Numbered from the stretch's first letter, positions 15,185 to 22,926 are shown. The stretch is 32,899 nt of DNA from Flavobacterium psychrophilum (GCA_945878515.1 CAMCTL010000014.1:1-32899); one strand, 5' to 3'. The notes: generated from the sequence alone by a model not told the origin. Translations and numbers: made by a program.

Positions 15185-16045
15185 ATGGCAAATTTAAAGG
15201 AAATCCGTAATAGAATTACTTCCGTTTCATCGACGATGCAGATTACTGCTGCGATGAAAATGGTTTCTGCAGCAAAGCTAAAGAAGGCACAAGATGCCAT
15301 TACAGCAATGCGACCTTATGCCGAAAAATTAACGGAATTACTACAAAACCTTTCGGCAACACTTGATGGTGATGTTGGTGGTGAGTTCACAAAACAACGT
15401 GAAGTAAAAAAAGTATTGGTTGTTGCCATCACTTCAAATAGAGGTTTGTGTGGTGCATTTAATACTAATGTTATCAAGGAAGTTAAAAACCGTGCTGATT
15501 TTTACGCTGGAAAACAAGTAGATGTTTTTGCTATTGGAAAAAGAGGAAACGACATTTTGACCAAAACACTTACTGTTGTTGACAATCAAAGTCAGGTTTT
15601 TGACGCATTGACTTTTGATAATGTAACTGTAATTGCTGAAACATTGACTCAAAAATTTGTGTCTGGTGAGTATGATAAAATCGAATTGGTGTACAATCAA
15701 TTTAAAAATGCTGCGACTCAAATCGTTCAAGTAGAGCAATTTTTGCCATTAGCTCCAATAAAATCAGATAAGCCAGCATCAACAGGAGATTATATTTTTG
15801 AACCATCCAAAGAAGAAATTGTATTGACATTGATTCCAAAATCATTGAAAACACAATTATATAAAGGTGTTAGAGATTCATTTGCTTCTGAACACGGAGC
15901 TCGTATGACTGCAATGCATAAAGCAACAGACAACGCAACAGAATTAAGAGATCAATTGAAATTAACCTACAACAAAGCGCGTCAAGCTGCCATTACTAAC
16001 GAAATCCTTGAGATTGTTGGTGGAGCAGAAGCTTTGAAAGGATAG
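15185..16045 (+). CDS. atpG: ATP synthase F1 subunit gamma
   Basis: The 286-residue central-stalk subunit. The start is the ATG at 15185, giving MANLKEIRNRITSVSSTMQI, the classic gamma N-terminus. An in-frame TTG at 15119 only adds residues coded by the intergenic repeat. The long N-terminal helix with TAAMKMVSAAKLKKAQ, the central SNRGLCGAFN and the C-terminal helix NKARQAAITNEILEIVGGAEAL are intact. It is the last gene of this atp operon and is followed by a strong terminator. Confidence 0.96.
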   Translation: MANLKEIRNRITSVSSTMQITAAMKMVSAAKLKKAQDAITAMRPYAEKLTELLQNLSATLDGDVGGEFTKQREVKKVLVVAITSNRGLCGAFNTNVIKEVKNRADFYAGKQVDVFAIGKRGNDILTKTLTVVDNQSQVFDALTFDNVTVIAETLTQKFVSGEYDKIELVYNQFKNAATQIVQVEQFLPLAPIKSDKPASTGDYIFEPSKEEIVLTLIPKSLKTQLYKGVRDSFASEHGARMTAMHKATDNATELRDQLKLTYNKARQAAITNEILEIVGGAEALKG

Positions 16046-16070
16046 CAGACTTCAGATTTAAAAATAATGT

Positions 16071-16102
16071 AAAAAAGCCAGCAAATTTTGTTGGCTTTTT
16101 TT
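16071..16102 (+). terminator. Rho-independent terminator of the atp operon
   Basis: The stem aaaagccagcaa pairs with ttgttggctttt (one G-U pair, 3-base loop at 16085-16087), followed by a T run, 26 bases after the atpG stop. The symmetric A/T flanks may let it also serve the converging MORN gene that ends at 16144. Confidence 0.9.
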
Positions 16103-16143
16103 ATTCAAAATATTTATTCCAAATGGATTAATTTTGTTTCTTT

Positions 16144-16491
16144 TTAATTGCTATAAGCAATAGGGTATTTATTTTTAGTTACAACTTGTACAATTTTGTT
16201 GTTTTTATACTCAACTTCTTTTGTAACATAAGGGCTTTCAAAATATTGCCATTTACCGTGTTTTTTACCTTCTCTGTACTGAGCAATTGCTGTTATGATT
16301 CCTTCTTCTGAATAAGAAATCCATTTTCCCTCTAATTTTCCATCTATGAAATCCCCAACTTGTTTCACGTTGCCATTTTTGTAGTAATAAGTTGCCGTTA
16401 CATCATCATCTAAACTTTCTAGTATAGGTTTTTCTTGAGAAAAGATTACAGTAGAAACCAACATCATCGAAATTAAAAACATCTTTTTCAT
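16144..16491 (-). CDS. Secreted MORN-repeat protein (YwqK-like)
   Basis: A 115-residue protein with a signal peptide (residues 1-19, cleavage after VIFSQ). At least three MORN-type units follow: YYYKNGNVKQVGDFIDGKLEGKW, YSEEGIITAIAQYREGKKHGKW, and a degenerate VTKEVEYKNNKIV. These match the MORN_2 family often labelled toxin-antitoxin YwqK antitoxin, a name that should not be read as function here. It is probably periplasmic or at the outer membrane. It stands alone, converging on the atp operon, with its own -7 box. Confidence 0.8.
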   Translation of the reverse strand: MKKMFLISMMLVSTVIFSQEKPILESLDDDVTATYYYKNGNVKQVGDFIDGKLEGKWISYSEEGIITAIAQYREGKKHGKWQYFESPYVTKEVEYKNNKIVQVVTKNKYPIAYSN

Positions 16492-16524
16492 AATACTTTT
16501 GTTTTAAAATTAATAATTGCATAA

Positions 16525-16532
16525 CAAATATA
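16525..16532 (-). promoter_or_regulatory. -7 promoter box TATATTTG for the MORN gene
   Basis: Exact TAnnTTTG match on the minus strand, 33 bases before the ATG at 16491. No TTG lies at the ideal -33 distance. Confidence 0.55.
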
Positions 16533-16683
16533 CACATTAATTTACAATAAAAAAACTATTTGGTAACAATTTGTTAACAGTGAAATGGAATTTTATTTTT
16601 GAAAAAGTACAAAAAATGTATATGATTGATGTTTAATATGTGCGAATCTCTTTTTTACCTATTTTTATCCCATAATTATAATA

Positions 16684-17130
16684 TTGTCCATTTTGAAAGT
16701 TATCGAACTCATCACAATCCAAGAAATGCTCGAGCAAATCGAAATAATTCGTCATTTGTACCCTCAGATTTCTGCTGAAAAATATAAAGCCTATCTCGAA
16801 ACAATGGTTCCGCATAATTATACCCAAGTTGTAGTTTATGACGGCGATGAATGCGTTGGACTAACCGGTTTATGGTATGGAATTAAACTATGGTGCGGAA
16901 AATATATGGAAATCGACAATTTTATTGTTCATCCGAATCATCGCTCGAAAGGAATCGGGAAAATGCTAACCGATTATGTGAATCAAAAAGCAACAGAATT
17001 AGACTGCACAATGGTTGTGCTTGACGCTTACACCCAAAATTTTACCGCGCATCGTTTCTACTATAATCAGGGATACAATCCCAAAGGATTTCATTTTATC
17101 AAAATTTTAAAAGAAGATGGATTGACATAA
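16684..17130 (+). CDS. GNAT-family N-acetyltransferase
   Basis: A 148-residue protein if read from TTG at 16684. The first in-frame ATG (16726) would remove the first beta strand (KVIELITIQEML), so a TTG start at 16684 or 16693 is preferred. No ATG lies between the upstream stop and this point. The acetyl-CoA motif is R87-S-K-G90-I-G92 (motif A, preceded by IDNFIVHPNH), with motif B at LDAYTQNFTAHRFYYNQGY. It transfers an acetyl group to an unidentified amine. It stands alone between the MORN gene and the flippase gene. Confidence 0.85.
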   Translation: MSILKVIELITIQEMLEQIEIIRHLYPQISAEKYKAYLETMVPHNYTQVVVYDGDECVGLTGLWYGIKLWCGKYMEIDNFIVHPNHRSKGIGKMLTDYVNQKATELDCTMVVLDAYTQNFTAHRFYYNQGYNPKGFHFIKILKEDGLT

Positions 17131-17191
17131 CTATCTAGATTGAACAATTTGGATTGAAAGAATAAATTCAGCAATAAACCAAAGAAATCGT

Positions 17192-17199
17192 TATTTTTG
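17192..17199 (+). promoter_or_regulatory. -7 promoter box TATTTTTG for the flippase gene
   Basis: Exact TAnnTTTG match. Its last three bases are the TTG that a naive reading would use as the gene's start (17197), so transcription should begin after that codon. This argues for the TTG at 17224 as the true start. Confidence 0.55.
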
Positions 17200-17223
17200 T
17201 GTCACAAATTAACAAACTCAACC

Positions 17224-18684
17224 TTGGGATTATATAAAAATCTTTTCAAACAAACTGCCATTTACGGACTCGCAACGGTTTTGCCGAGAATGATGAGTTT
17301 TTTATTGGTGCGATTATACACTGGTAAATTGCCAACGACTGATTACGGCGAACTTGCGATTCTAATGTCTTGGATGGTTTTCTTCAACGTAATTTTGTCC
17401 TACGGAATGGAAACCGCTTTTTTTAGGTTCTACAATTCCGAAAAAGAAAAACAAAATGTTATTGCCACCAGCACCATTACAATTTTTTGGTCCACTATTT
17501 TCTTTCTTTTTGGAGCCTTAATTTTTAGAGATGCTCTAAGTGCTTATGCTAATGTTGAGGTGCAATATATCACTTATGCCATTTGGATTTTGGCGCTAGA
17601 TGCCTTGGTCATAATTCCTTTTTCAAAACTGCGAGCCAACCAACAATCTATGAAATATGCCTGTATAAAAATAGGAAACGTTATAATCAACTTGGGTTTC
17701 AATATTTTCTTTTTGGTGTATTTGCCACAATTAGCTGCCGAAAATCCTAATTCTTTGGCAGATAATTTATACGTTGAACATTCTGAAGTTGCGCATATTT
17801 TCATTGCCAATTTGCTCGCGAGTTTAATAACATTGCTTGTGCTTTCGCCAAATTACCTTAACCTAGACAGAAAATTTGATAAGGTACTTTGGAAAAAAAT
17901 GATGCAATATGGTTTGCCAATTCTTGTGGCTGGAATCGCTTTTGCTGTCAATGAACATTTAGACAAAATACTTTTAGGATTCTGGCTTCCAGAGAATATT
18001 GCCAAATCCGAAGTCGGCGCTTATTCTGCTTGTTATAAATTAGGTCTGTTTATGGTGTTGTTTGCCACCGCTTTCCGTTTGGGAATCGAACCCTTTTTTT
18101 TCAGTCATTCCACTAGCGATAAGGCACCACAAACTTATGCCGTAATTACAAAATATTTTGTAATATTAGGTTCTTTGATTTTACTTGGCGTAATTGTTTT
18201 TGCCGATGTTTTAAAGTTCCTTTTACTAGACGACAAATCCTATTGGCAAGCAATGAAAGTTGTGCCGCTCATTATTTTGGCTAATTTTTTCCTTGGCATT
18301 TACAACAATCTCTCCGTTTGGTACAAACTGACCGATAAAACTTATATTGGAGCTTATATTTCTATAATAGGAGCCATAATAACTTTGATCTTAAACTACC
18401 TTTTAATTCCAAAATACAGCTATTATGGCTCGGCGATTGCTACAATTGCCGCCTATGGAAGCATGATGATTATTTCTTATATTCTAGGAAATAAATATTA
18501 TCCAGTTCCTTATGATATGGAGAAAATTAGCGGATATTTGGGATTGTCCATCTTGTTTTCTGTAATTTCTTTTTACGGATTCAGAGAAAATTATTTCGTT
18601 GGAATTCCCTTATTAATCGTATTTATGTATTTTGTTTATCACAATGAGAAAGAAACTATAAATAAAATGCTAAGCCGAAAATGA
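17224..18684 (+). CDS. Polysaccharide/lipid-linked oligosaccharide flippase (MATE/MOP superfamily)
   Basis: A 486-residue inner-membrane protein with about 14 hydrophobic segments. The N-terminus LYKNLFKQTAIYGLATVLPRMMSFLLVRLYTGKL, then TDYGELAILMSW and YGMETAFFRFY, is the signature of Wzx-like polysaccharide exporters in flavobacteria. The start chosen is TTG at 17224, because the longer TTG at 17197 is part of the -7 box. It probably flips an undecaprenyl-linked glycan across the inner membrane. It heads a plus-strand envelope block with dut and a sugar nucleotidyltransferase. No glycosyltransferase cluster is attached, so it may serve a general surface glycan. Confidence 0.88.
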   Translation: MGLYKNLFKQTAIYGLATVLPRMMSFLLVRLYTGKLPTTDYGELAILMSWMVFFNVILSYGMETAFFRFYNSEKEKQNVIATSTITIFWSTIFFLFGALIFRDALSAYANVEVQYITYAIWILALDALVIIPFSKLRANQQSMKYACIKIGNVIINLGFNIFFLVYLPQLAAENPNSLADNLYVEHSEVAHIFIANLLASLITLLVLSPNYLNLDRKFDKVLWKKMMQYGLPILVAGIAFAVNEHLDKILLGFWLPENIAKSEVGAYSACYKLGLFMVLFATAFRLGIEPFFFSHSTSDKAPQTYAVITKYFVILGSLILLGVIVFADVLKFLLLDDKSYWQAMKVVPLIILANFFLGIYNNLSVWYKLTDKTYIGAYISIIGAIITLILNYLLIPKYSYYGSAIATIAAYGSMMIISYILGNKYYPVPYDMEKISGYLGLSILFSVISFYGFRENYFVGIPLLIVFMYFVYHNEKETINKMLSRK

Positions 18685-18863
18685 TTTGAAGCCAATCGCG
18701 CTGTTCGTTACAAGCTTTTTCATAAATTTGGTTTTTTTCAAGTCCTAAAAGGAGCTTCCTTTGGTCGCTCTTTTAGTCCAGAAAAAAATACAAATTTATT
18801 TCAAAAGGCTTTTCACTGCTATCACGGCTAAAAATCCAGAACATAATAAATAGAGTTCATATT
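18685..18863. repeat. Intergenic hairpin element between flippase and dut
   Basis: Contains ctaaaaggagc (18745-18755) facing gctcttttag (18767-18776) around the loop ttcctttggtc, with one bulged base. It is flanked by A/T-rich arms (cataaatttg at 18721-18730 and acaaatttat at 18790-18799) that can extend the pairing. A further aaaggcttttcactgctatc motif follows. The whole looks like a dispersed intergenic repeat. It lacks a T run directly after the stem, so terminator function is uncertain. Confidence 0.6.
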
Positions 18864-19298
18864 ATGACCATCAAAATCATCAACAAATCGCAGCACAACT
18901 TGCCCAACTATGAAACCATCGCCTCGGCAGGAATGGATTTGCGCGCCAACCTTACAGAAGCTATAACCTTAAATCCTTTAGATAGAACTCTTGTAAAAAC
19001 TGGGCTGTTCATTGAATTACCCATTGGTTATGAAGCGCAAGTGCGACCAAGAAGCGGCTTGGCAGCCAAAAAAGGAATCACGGTTTTAAATTCGCCTGGA
19101 ACCATCGATGCCGATTACCGTGGCGAAATATGCATAATATTAGTCAATTTATCCAACGAAGTTTTCGTCATCGAAAACGGCGAACGCATTGCCCAACTCA
19201 TCATAGCGAAACACGAAAGAGCCGAATGGATTGAAGTTCAGGAATTATCCGAAACATCAAGAGGTGAAGGCGGTTTTGGAAGTACAGGGGTGAAGTAA
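18864..19298 (+). CDS. dut: dUTP diphosphatase (dUTPase)
   Basis: A 144-residue trimeric enzyme that hydrolyses dUTP to dUMP and pyrophosphate, keeping uracil out of DNA and feeding dTMP synthesis. All five dUTPase motifs are present and in order: AGMDLRA (22-28), PRSGLA (62-67), [10 protein letters not shown] with the catalytic Asp (79-88), ERIAQL (107-112) and the mobile C-terminal RGEGGFGS (133-140). The length is standard. It is followed by a pair of inverted G/C-rich elements before the next gene. Confidence 0.98.
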   Translation: MTIKIINKSQHNLPNYETIASAGMDLRANLTEAITLNPLDRTLVKTGLFIELPIGYEAQVRPRSGLAAKKGITVLNSPGTIDADYRGEICIILVNLSNEVFVIENGERIAQLIIAKHERAEWIEVQELSETSRGEGGFGSTGVK

Positions 19299-19415
19299 AG
19301 CCCCCTAGCCCCCGAATGGGGAATTAAGAAATAAAAAAGGAGCACAATAAAATAAAAACATAAATTAAAACCTACCACCCCTAGTAGCAGTTCCCCCTTT
19401 GGGGGTTAGGGGGCT
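19299..19415. repeat. Inverted pair of G/C-rich REP-like elements
   Basis: The left arm 19299-19325 and right arm 19389-19415 (27 bases each) are reverse complements at 23 of 27 positions. Each has a core of the type agccccctaRccccc and its own short internal hairpin of C5 against G4-5. The 63 bases between them are A/T-rich. The right arm ends 3 bases before the ATG of the nucleotidyltransferase gene, so the whole leader of that gene is this element. The style matches dispersed intergenic repeats in flavobacteria. Confidence 0.85.
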
Positions 19416-19418
19416 GAT

Positions 19419-20429
19419 ATGAAAATAATAGTACCAATGGCTGGACGAGGTTCCAGATTAAGACCGCACACCTTAACCATTCCGAAACCTTTAATTCCAA
19501 TTGCTGGAAAACCAATCGTACATCGTTTGGTAGAAGATATTGCAGGTGTTTTAAATCAAGATATTGAAGAAATTGCCTTTATCATTCACGAAAGTTTTGG
19601 CAAAAAAGTAGAAGATGATTTAATTGCTATTGCAGAAAAATTAGGTTCAAAAGGAACCATTTATTACCAAAACGAAGCCTTGGGAACAGGTCACGCCATT
19701 ATGTGTGCCAAAGATTCCTTGAGCGGGCCAGCTGTTATTGCTTATGCAGACACTTTGATTCGTGCTGATTTCCATTTAGATCAAAATGCCGACAGCGTGA
19801 TATGGGTAAAAAAAGTAGATCAACCAGAAGCTTTTGGCGTGGTCAATTTGAATGATGCAAATCAAATTATTGAATTGGTAGAAAAACCTAAGGAATTTGT
19901 TTCAGACCTTGCTGTTATCGGAATTTACTATTTCAAAGACGTAGCTGTTTTGAAGAATGAATTACAATTGGTCTTGGATAACAATATTATTAATGGTGGC
20001 GAATATCAAATTAATGATGGAATCAAGCAAATGATGGATAAAGGGTTGGTTTTTGTTCCTGGTGAAGTCTCAGAATGGATGGATTGCGGAAACAAAGACG
20101 TTACGGTTGAAACCAATTGTAGAATGCTAGGATTTTTGCACAACGACGGCGAGCATTTGGTAGATTATGATGTTAAATTAGAGAATTCAACCATCATTCC
20201 GCCGTGTTATATTGGGAAAGACGTGGTTTTGATCAATGCAACAGTGGGTCCAAATGTGTCTTTAGGAAATGGTTGCCACGTTTTGGATAGTACTATAAAA
20301 AACAGTTTGGTGCAAACCCATTCGCACATAAAAAATGCCAATTTAGACAATGCGATGATAGGCAATCACGCTAGTTTTGATGGGAATTTTACCAGCATTA
20401 GTATTGGAGATTATTCGGTTTTGGAATAA
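19419..20429 (+). CDS. Sugar-phosphate nucleotidyltransferase (RmlA/GlmU-like)
   Basis: A 336-residue enzyme that activates a sugar 1-phosphate with an NTP. The N-terminal Rossmann-like domain has the nucleotide loop MAGRGSRLRPHT (7-18), the catalytic Lys in PKPLIPI (K23) and the metal Asp D111 in AYADTLI. It also has FGVVNL, EKPKE and GGEYQINDGI of the glucose-1-phosphate thymidylyltransferase group. Residues about 255-336 form a left-handed beta-helix (STIIPPCYIGKDVVLINATVG, STIKNSLVQTHSHI, ASFDGNFTSISIGDYSVL) as in the bifunctional or GlmU-like relatives. The exact sugar and nucleotide cannot be fixed from sequence. Its context with a flippase suggests glycan synthesis. Confidence 0.9.
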   Translation: MKIIVPMAGRGSRLRPHTLTIPKPLIPIAGKPIVHRLVEDIAGVLNQDIEEIAFIIHESFGKKVEDDLIAIAEKLGSKGTIYYQNEALGTGHAIMCAKDSLSGPAVIAYADTLIRADFHLDQNADSVIWVKKVDQPEAFGVVNLNDANQIIELVEKPKEFVSDLAVIGIYYFKDVAVLKNELQLVLDNNIINGGEYQINDGIKQMMDKGLVFVPGEVSEWMDCGNKDVTVETNCRMLGFLHNDGEHLVDYDVKLENSTIIPPCYIGKDVVLINATVGPNVSLGNGCHVLDSTIKNSLVQTHSHIKNANLDNAMIGNHASFDGNFTSISIGDYSVLE

Positions 20430-20453
20430 TTTTCTGCGATTTATGGTTCTAAA

Positions 20454-20486
20454 AGATTTGACAACTTTTTAAAAGCTGTCAAATCT
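20454..20486. repeat. Hairpin after the nucleotidyltransferase gene
   Basis: agatttgaca (20454-20463) pairs exactly with tgtcaaatct (20477-20486), with a few further pairs inside. No T run follows on the plus strand. It lies 24 bases after the stop of the nucleotidyltransferase gene and marks the left border of the three-gene DUF3791/DUF3990 module. Confidence 0.75.
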
Positions 20487-20492
20487 AGGCTA

Positions 20493-20508
20493 ACAAATCG
20501 AAATTTGT
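20493..20508. promoter_or_regulatory. Inverted repeat upstream of the DUF3791 gene (possible operator)
   Basis: acaaat-cgaa-atttgt is a perfect 6-bp inverted repeat ending 20 bases before the ATG at 20529. Its position fits an autoregulatory operator of a toxin-antitoxin-like operon. That role is an inference from position and symmetry only. Confidence 0.4.
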
Positions 20509-20528
20509 AATTGAAAAAACATTTAATA

Positions 20529-20741
20529 ATGAAAAGCAACCAATTAGCATTTGTGGTTTTTATATTAAATAAGTTTGCATCTGCAAATAGGCTTCCCATT
20601 TCGGAGGTTTACAATCGTTTTGATACTTTACATATTTTGGACGATTATATACTAAAACATTATGAGGTATTGCACACGCTGGGCGAGAATTATCTAATAG
20701 AAGATTTAAACGAACTGCTTGCACAAAAATTGTTACAATAA
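20529..20741 (+). CDS. DUF3791-type small protein (putative antitoxin 1)
   Basis: A 70-residue protein from the ATG at 20529; an in-frame TTG at 20511 is less likely. It is all-helical by appearance, with the DUF3791 pattern NQLAFVVFILNKFA, a central EVYNRF, then ILDDYILKHYEVLHTLGENYLIEDLNELL. The last segment (YD/YEVLHT-G-YLIEDL) recurs in the third gene of this module, so the two are paralogues. Its stop overlaps the next start by one base (TAATG). DUF3791 genes usually neighbour DUF3990 genes; the antitoxin role is inferred from that pairing. Confidence 0.75.
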   Translation: MKSNQLAFVVFILNKFASANRLPISEVYNRFDTLHILDDYILKHYEVLHTLGENYLIEDLNELLAQKLLQ

Positions 20742-21217
20742 TGAAACTCTACCACGGCTCAAACCAAGAAATTAAAGAACCTAATGTTACATTTTCTAAA
20801 AAGTATTTAGATTTTGGAAGAGGCTTTTATCTAACTTCGTACCAAGAGCAAGCAGAGAAATGGGCATTGCGAAAAGCAGTAAGACTGGGCGGAGAGCCTA
20901 CTATAAATGTATATGAATTACCGGAAGATTTCAATAACTATAAAGTTTGTAGTTTTGAAACCGAGAACGAACTTTGGTTGGATTTTGTGTGCAATTGTAG
21001 AAAAGGCGAAGCATCATACGAACAGTTTGATTTGGTAATAGGCAGGGTTGCAAACGACGATATTTTTAAAACTATTGATATGTATTTTAAACAGTTATGG
21101 ACTAAAGAAAAGGCATTAGAAGAATTAAGATATTATCAAGAGAACAATCAAATTTGCATTATAAATCAGCAAATCATAGACAAAGAACTTAAATTCTTAG
21201 AATCTTATACGGTGTAA
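20741..21217 (+). CDS. DUF3990-type protein, ADP-ribosyltransferase-like fold (putative toxin)
   Basis: A 158-residue soluble protein. The N-terminal strand LYHGS (H5), the following DFGRGFYLTSYQEQAEKWA (Y30) and the late NQICII resemble the three motif positions of ADP-ribosyltransferase-fold enzymes of the H-Y-x type. Between them are FDLVIGRVANDDIF and a helical segment LWTKEKALEELRYYQ. This is the pattern of DUF3990. An NAD-dependent modifying toxin is the leading idea; no activity can be proved from sequence. It is translationally coupled to the upstream DUF3791 gene and lies one base before the downstream one. Confidence 0.75.
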   Translation: MKLYHGSNQEIKEPNVTFSKKYLDFGRGFYLTSYQEQAEKWALRKAVRLGGEPTINVYELPEDFNNYKVCSFETENELWLDFVCNCRKGEASYEQFDLVIGRVANDDIFKTIDMYFKQLWTKEKALEELRYYQENNQICIINQQIIDKELKFLESYTV

Positions 21218-21218
21218 T

Positions 21219-21455
21219 ATGACAACGGAAATGGCACAAAATTTAGAAGACATTTACATTCAGTCTCTGGAAATTAATATGATTGAATATCTAGCAACAC
21301 GATTGCAAACTGACAATAGAGCAGCGATGACTATTTATTATAATAGTAAAATTTGTAAACAAATTCACGAGGGTCTTTACGATATTCAATACCTAGATTA
21401 CAAATATTTAGTAGAAGATTTAATAGCAAATGAGATTCACAAAAAGGATTTGTAA
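21219..21455 (+). CDS. Second DUF3791-like small protein (putative antitoxin 2)
   Basis: A 78-residue helical protein. It starts one base after the stop of the DUF3990-type gene. The stretch MIEYLATRLQ, the middle IYYNSKICKQIHEGLYDIQYLDYKYLVEDLIANEI and the overall size mirror the first gene of the module, especially YLVEDL versus YLIEDL. An alternative ATG (MAQNLEDIY) lies a few codons in. The ART-like gene is thus flanked on both sides by related small genes on the same strand. Confidence 0.7.
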   Translation: MTTEMAQNLEDIYIQSLEINMIEYLATRLQTDNRAAMTIYYNSKICKQIHEGLYDIQYLDYKYLVEDLIANEIHKKDL

Positions 21456-21530
21456 AGAAAAAGAATCGATTAATAGGCAAGGATTTTAATTTCTTTAGGA
21501 TTATAAAAGAATCGTTCTATACAAAACAGG

Positions 21531-21562
21531 TTGTGTTCTTCGGGCCTTCTTTACGAACTTTG
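21531..21562 (+). promoter_or_regulatory. Possible promoter of the TPR-DUF4292-EnvC operon
   Basis: TTG at 21531-21533 and GAACTTTG at 21555-21562 (7 of 8 to TAnnTTTG) are 21 bases apart, 14 bases before the ATG at 21577. The first base of the -7 box is off consensus. Confidence 0.4.
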
Positions 21563-21576
21563 TGGTTATTTAAAAA

Positions 21577-22926
21577 ATGAAAAAAACAGCTTCTTTCTTT
21601 TTATTGTTGGTTTTGCTTTGTAATTCAGCATTGCTATTGGCACAAGCCGAACCAGAATTAATTGTACCTGATACGGATAAGTTTCAAGATTTTTTCTATG
21701 AATCCTTGAAGCAAAAAGGAATCGAAAATTACGACAAAGCCATTACAGCCTTGGAAGAATGTTTGAAACTACAACCCAATAACGCTGTGGTTTATTCGGA
21801 AATGGGAAAGAATTATTTTGGACTAAAAAACTACGAACAAAGTTATTCTTCTTATGAAAAAGCCGCACAAATCGAACCCAAAAACAAATGGTTTTGGTCA
21901 GGAATGTATGATGTGAGTTATCAAACCAAGAATTACAATCAAGCCATTATCGCTGTTAATAAACTCATTGAGTTTGACCAAAAGTATCAAGATGATTTGG
22001 TTTCGCTTTATATGAACACGCAACAATTTGACAAAGCACTCGTTTTAATCAACGAGTTGAATGAAAAGGTTGGGAAATCAGACAGACGTGATATGTACAA
22101 AACCCAAATTTTGTCGCAAGGGAAATTTCAAAATACCGAAATAGATCATTTGATTGCTCAAATAAAATCGAATCCAAAAGAAGAATCCAATTATGTTGCT
22201 CTAATCAAGTTGTATTCGGAGAATAATGAAGTTAAAAAAGCAGCCGAAATTACCAAAAAATTAGAAACAGAAATTCCAGATTCGGATTGGGCACAAGTAG
22301 GATTGTTTCAAATTTATTTAGCTAAAAATGAAGGTCTTAAGGCAATAAATGCAATGAATGTGGTTTTGGCAAATACAAAAATAGAGTCTAAAATAAAATA
22401 CCGAATGTTTAATGAATTTTTGATTTATGCCAATAAAAACCCACAGTATTCAGCAGATTTGGAGAAAGCAATGGCCTATTTTGATAAAGACACAACTATT
22501 AATGTTGGGAAAGAAATAGGGAAATTTTTTCAAAGTAAAAAGCAATGGGAAAAAGCCGTTTTTTATTATGAAAAGGCTTTAAAAATCAATTCGAGCGAAG
22601 ATATTGAAACCAATTTATTCTTGCTTCAGTCGTATCTCGAGACGAAACAATTTGAAACAATGGCTAAAAAAGCAACAAATTTGGTCGAAATTTATCCAAC
22701 ACAGCCGCAATTTTATTACTTTTCTAGTTTGGCAAACAATCAGTTGAAACGATTTAGCAACGCAAAAATAATGCTGGAAATGGGAATGGATTATGTGGTT
22801 GATGATATAAAATTAGAGATCAATTTCAATCTGCAATTAGGAGAAGCCTACAATGGTTTAGGAGATTTAAAGAAAAAAGAACAGTATCTTGCGAAAGCCA
22901 ATCAATTACTAAAAGCCAAAAAATAA
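21577..22926 (+). CDS. Secreted TPR-repeat protein
   Basis: A 449-residue protein. Residues 1-24 are a signal peptide (KKTASFFLLLVLLCNSALLLAQA). The mature part is almost entirely TPR-like helix pairs: YDKAITALEECLKLQPNN, YEQSYSSYEKAAQIEPKN, YNQAIIAVNKLIEFDQKY, FDKALVLINELN, WEKAVFYYEKALKINSSED, and a C-terminal one ending KKEQYLAKANQLLK. It should be a periplasmic protein-protein adaptor. It heads a tight plus-strand run with a DUF4292 lipoprotein (8-base gap) and an EnvC-like protein (22-base gap), which points to an envelope-assembly or cell-separation role. Confidence 0.85.
   Translation: MKKTASFFLLLVLLCNSALLLAQAEPELIVPDTDKFQDFFYESLKQKGIENYDKAITALEECLKLQPNNAVVYSEMGKNYFGLKNYEQSYSSYEKAAQIEPKNKWFWSGMYDVSYQTKNYNQAIIAVNKLIEFDQKYQDDLVSLYMNTQQFDKALVLINELNEKVGKSDRRDMYKTQILSQGKFQNTEIDHLIAQIKSNPKEESNYVALIKLYSENNEVKKAAEITKKLETEIPDSDWAQVGLFQIYLAKNEGLKAINAMNVVLANTKIESKIKYRMFNEFLIYANKNPQYSADLEKAMAYFDKDTTINVGKEIGKFFQSKKQWEKAVFYYEKALKINSSEDIETNLFLLQSYLETKQFETMAKKATNLVEIYPTQPQFYYFSSLANNQLKRFSNAKIMLEMGMDYVVDDIKLEINFNLQLGEAYNGLGDLKKKEQYLAKANQLLKAKK

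Noticed and set aside
16144..16491. Antitoxin of a toxin-antitoxin pair (YwqK label)
   Set aside because: It has a signal peptide and MORN repeats and no toxin partner next to it.
16684..17130. GNAT gene as a truncated pseudogene because it lacks an ATG near its 5' end
   Set aside because: The domain is complete when read from a TTG start, and its length is normal for the family.
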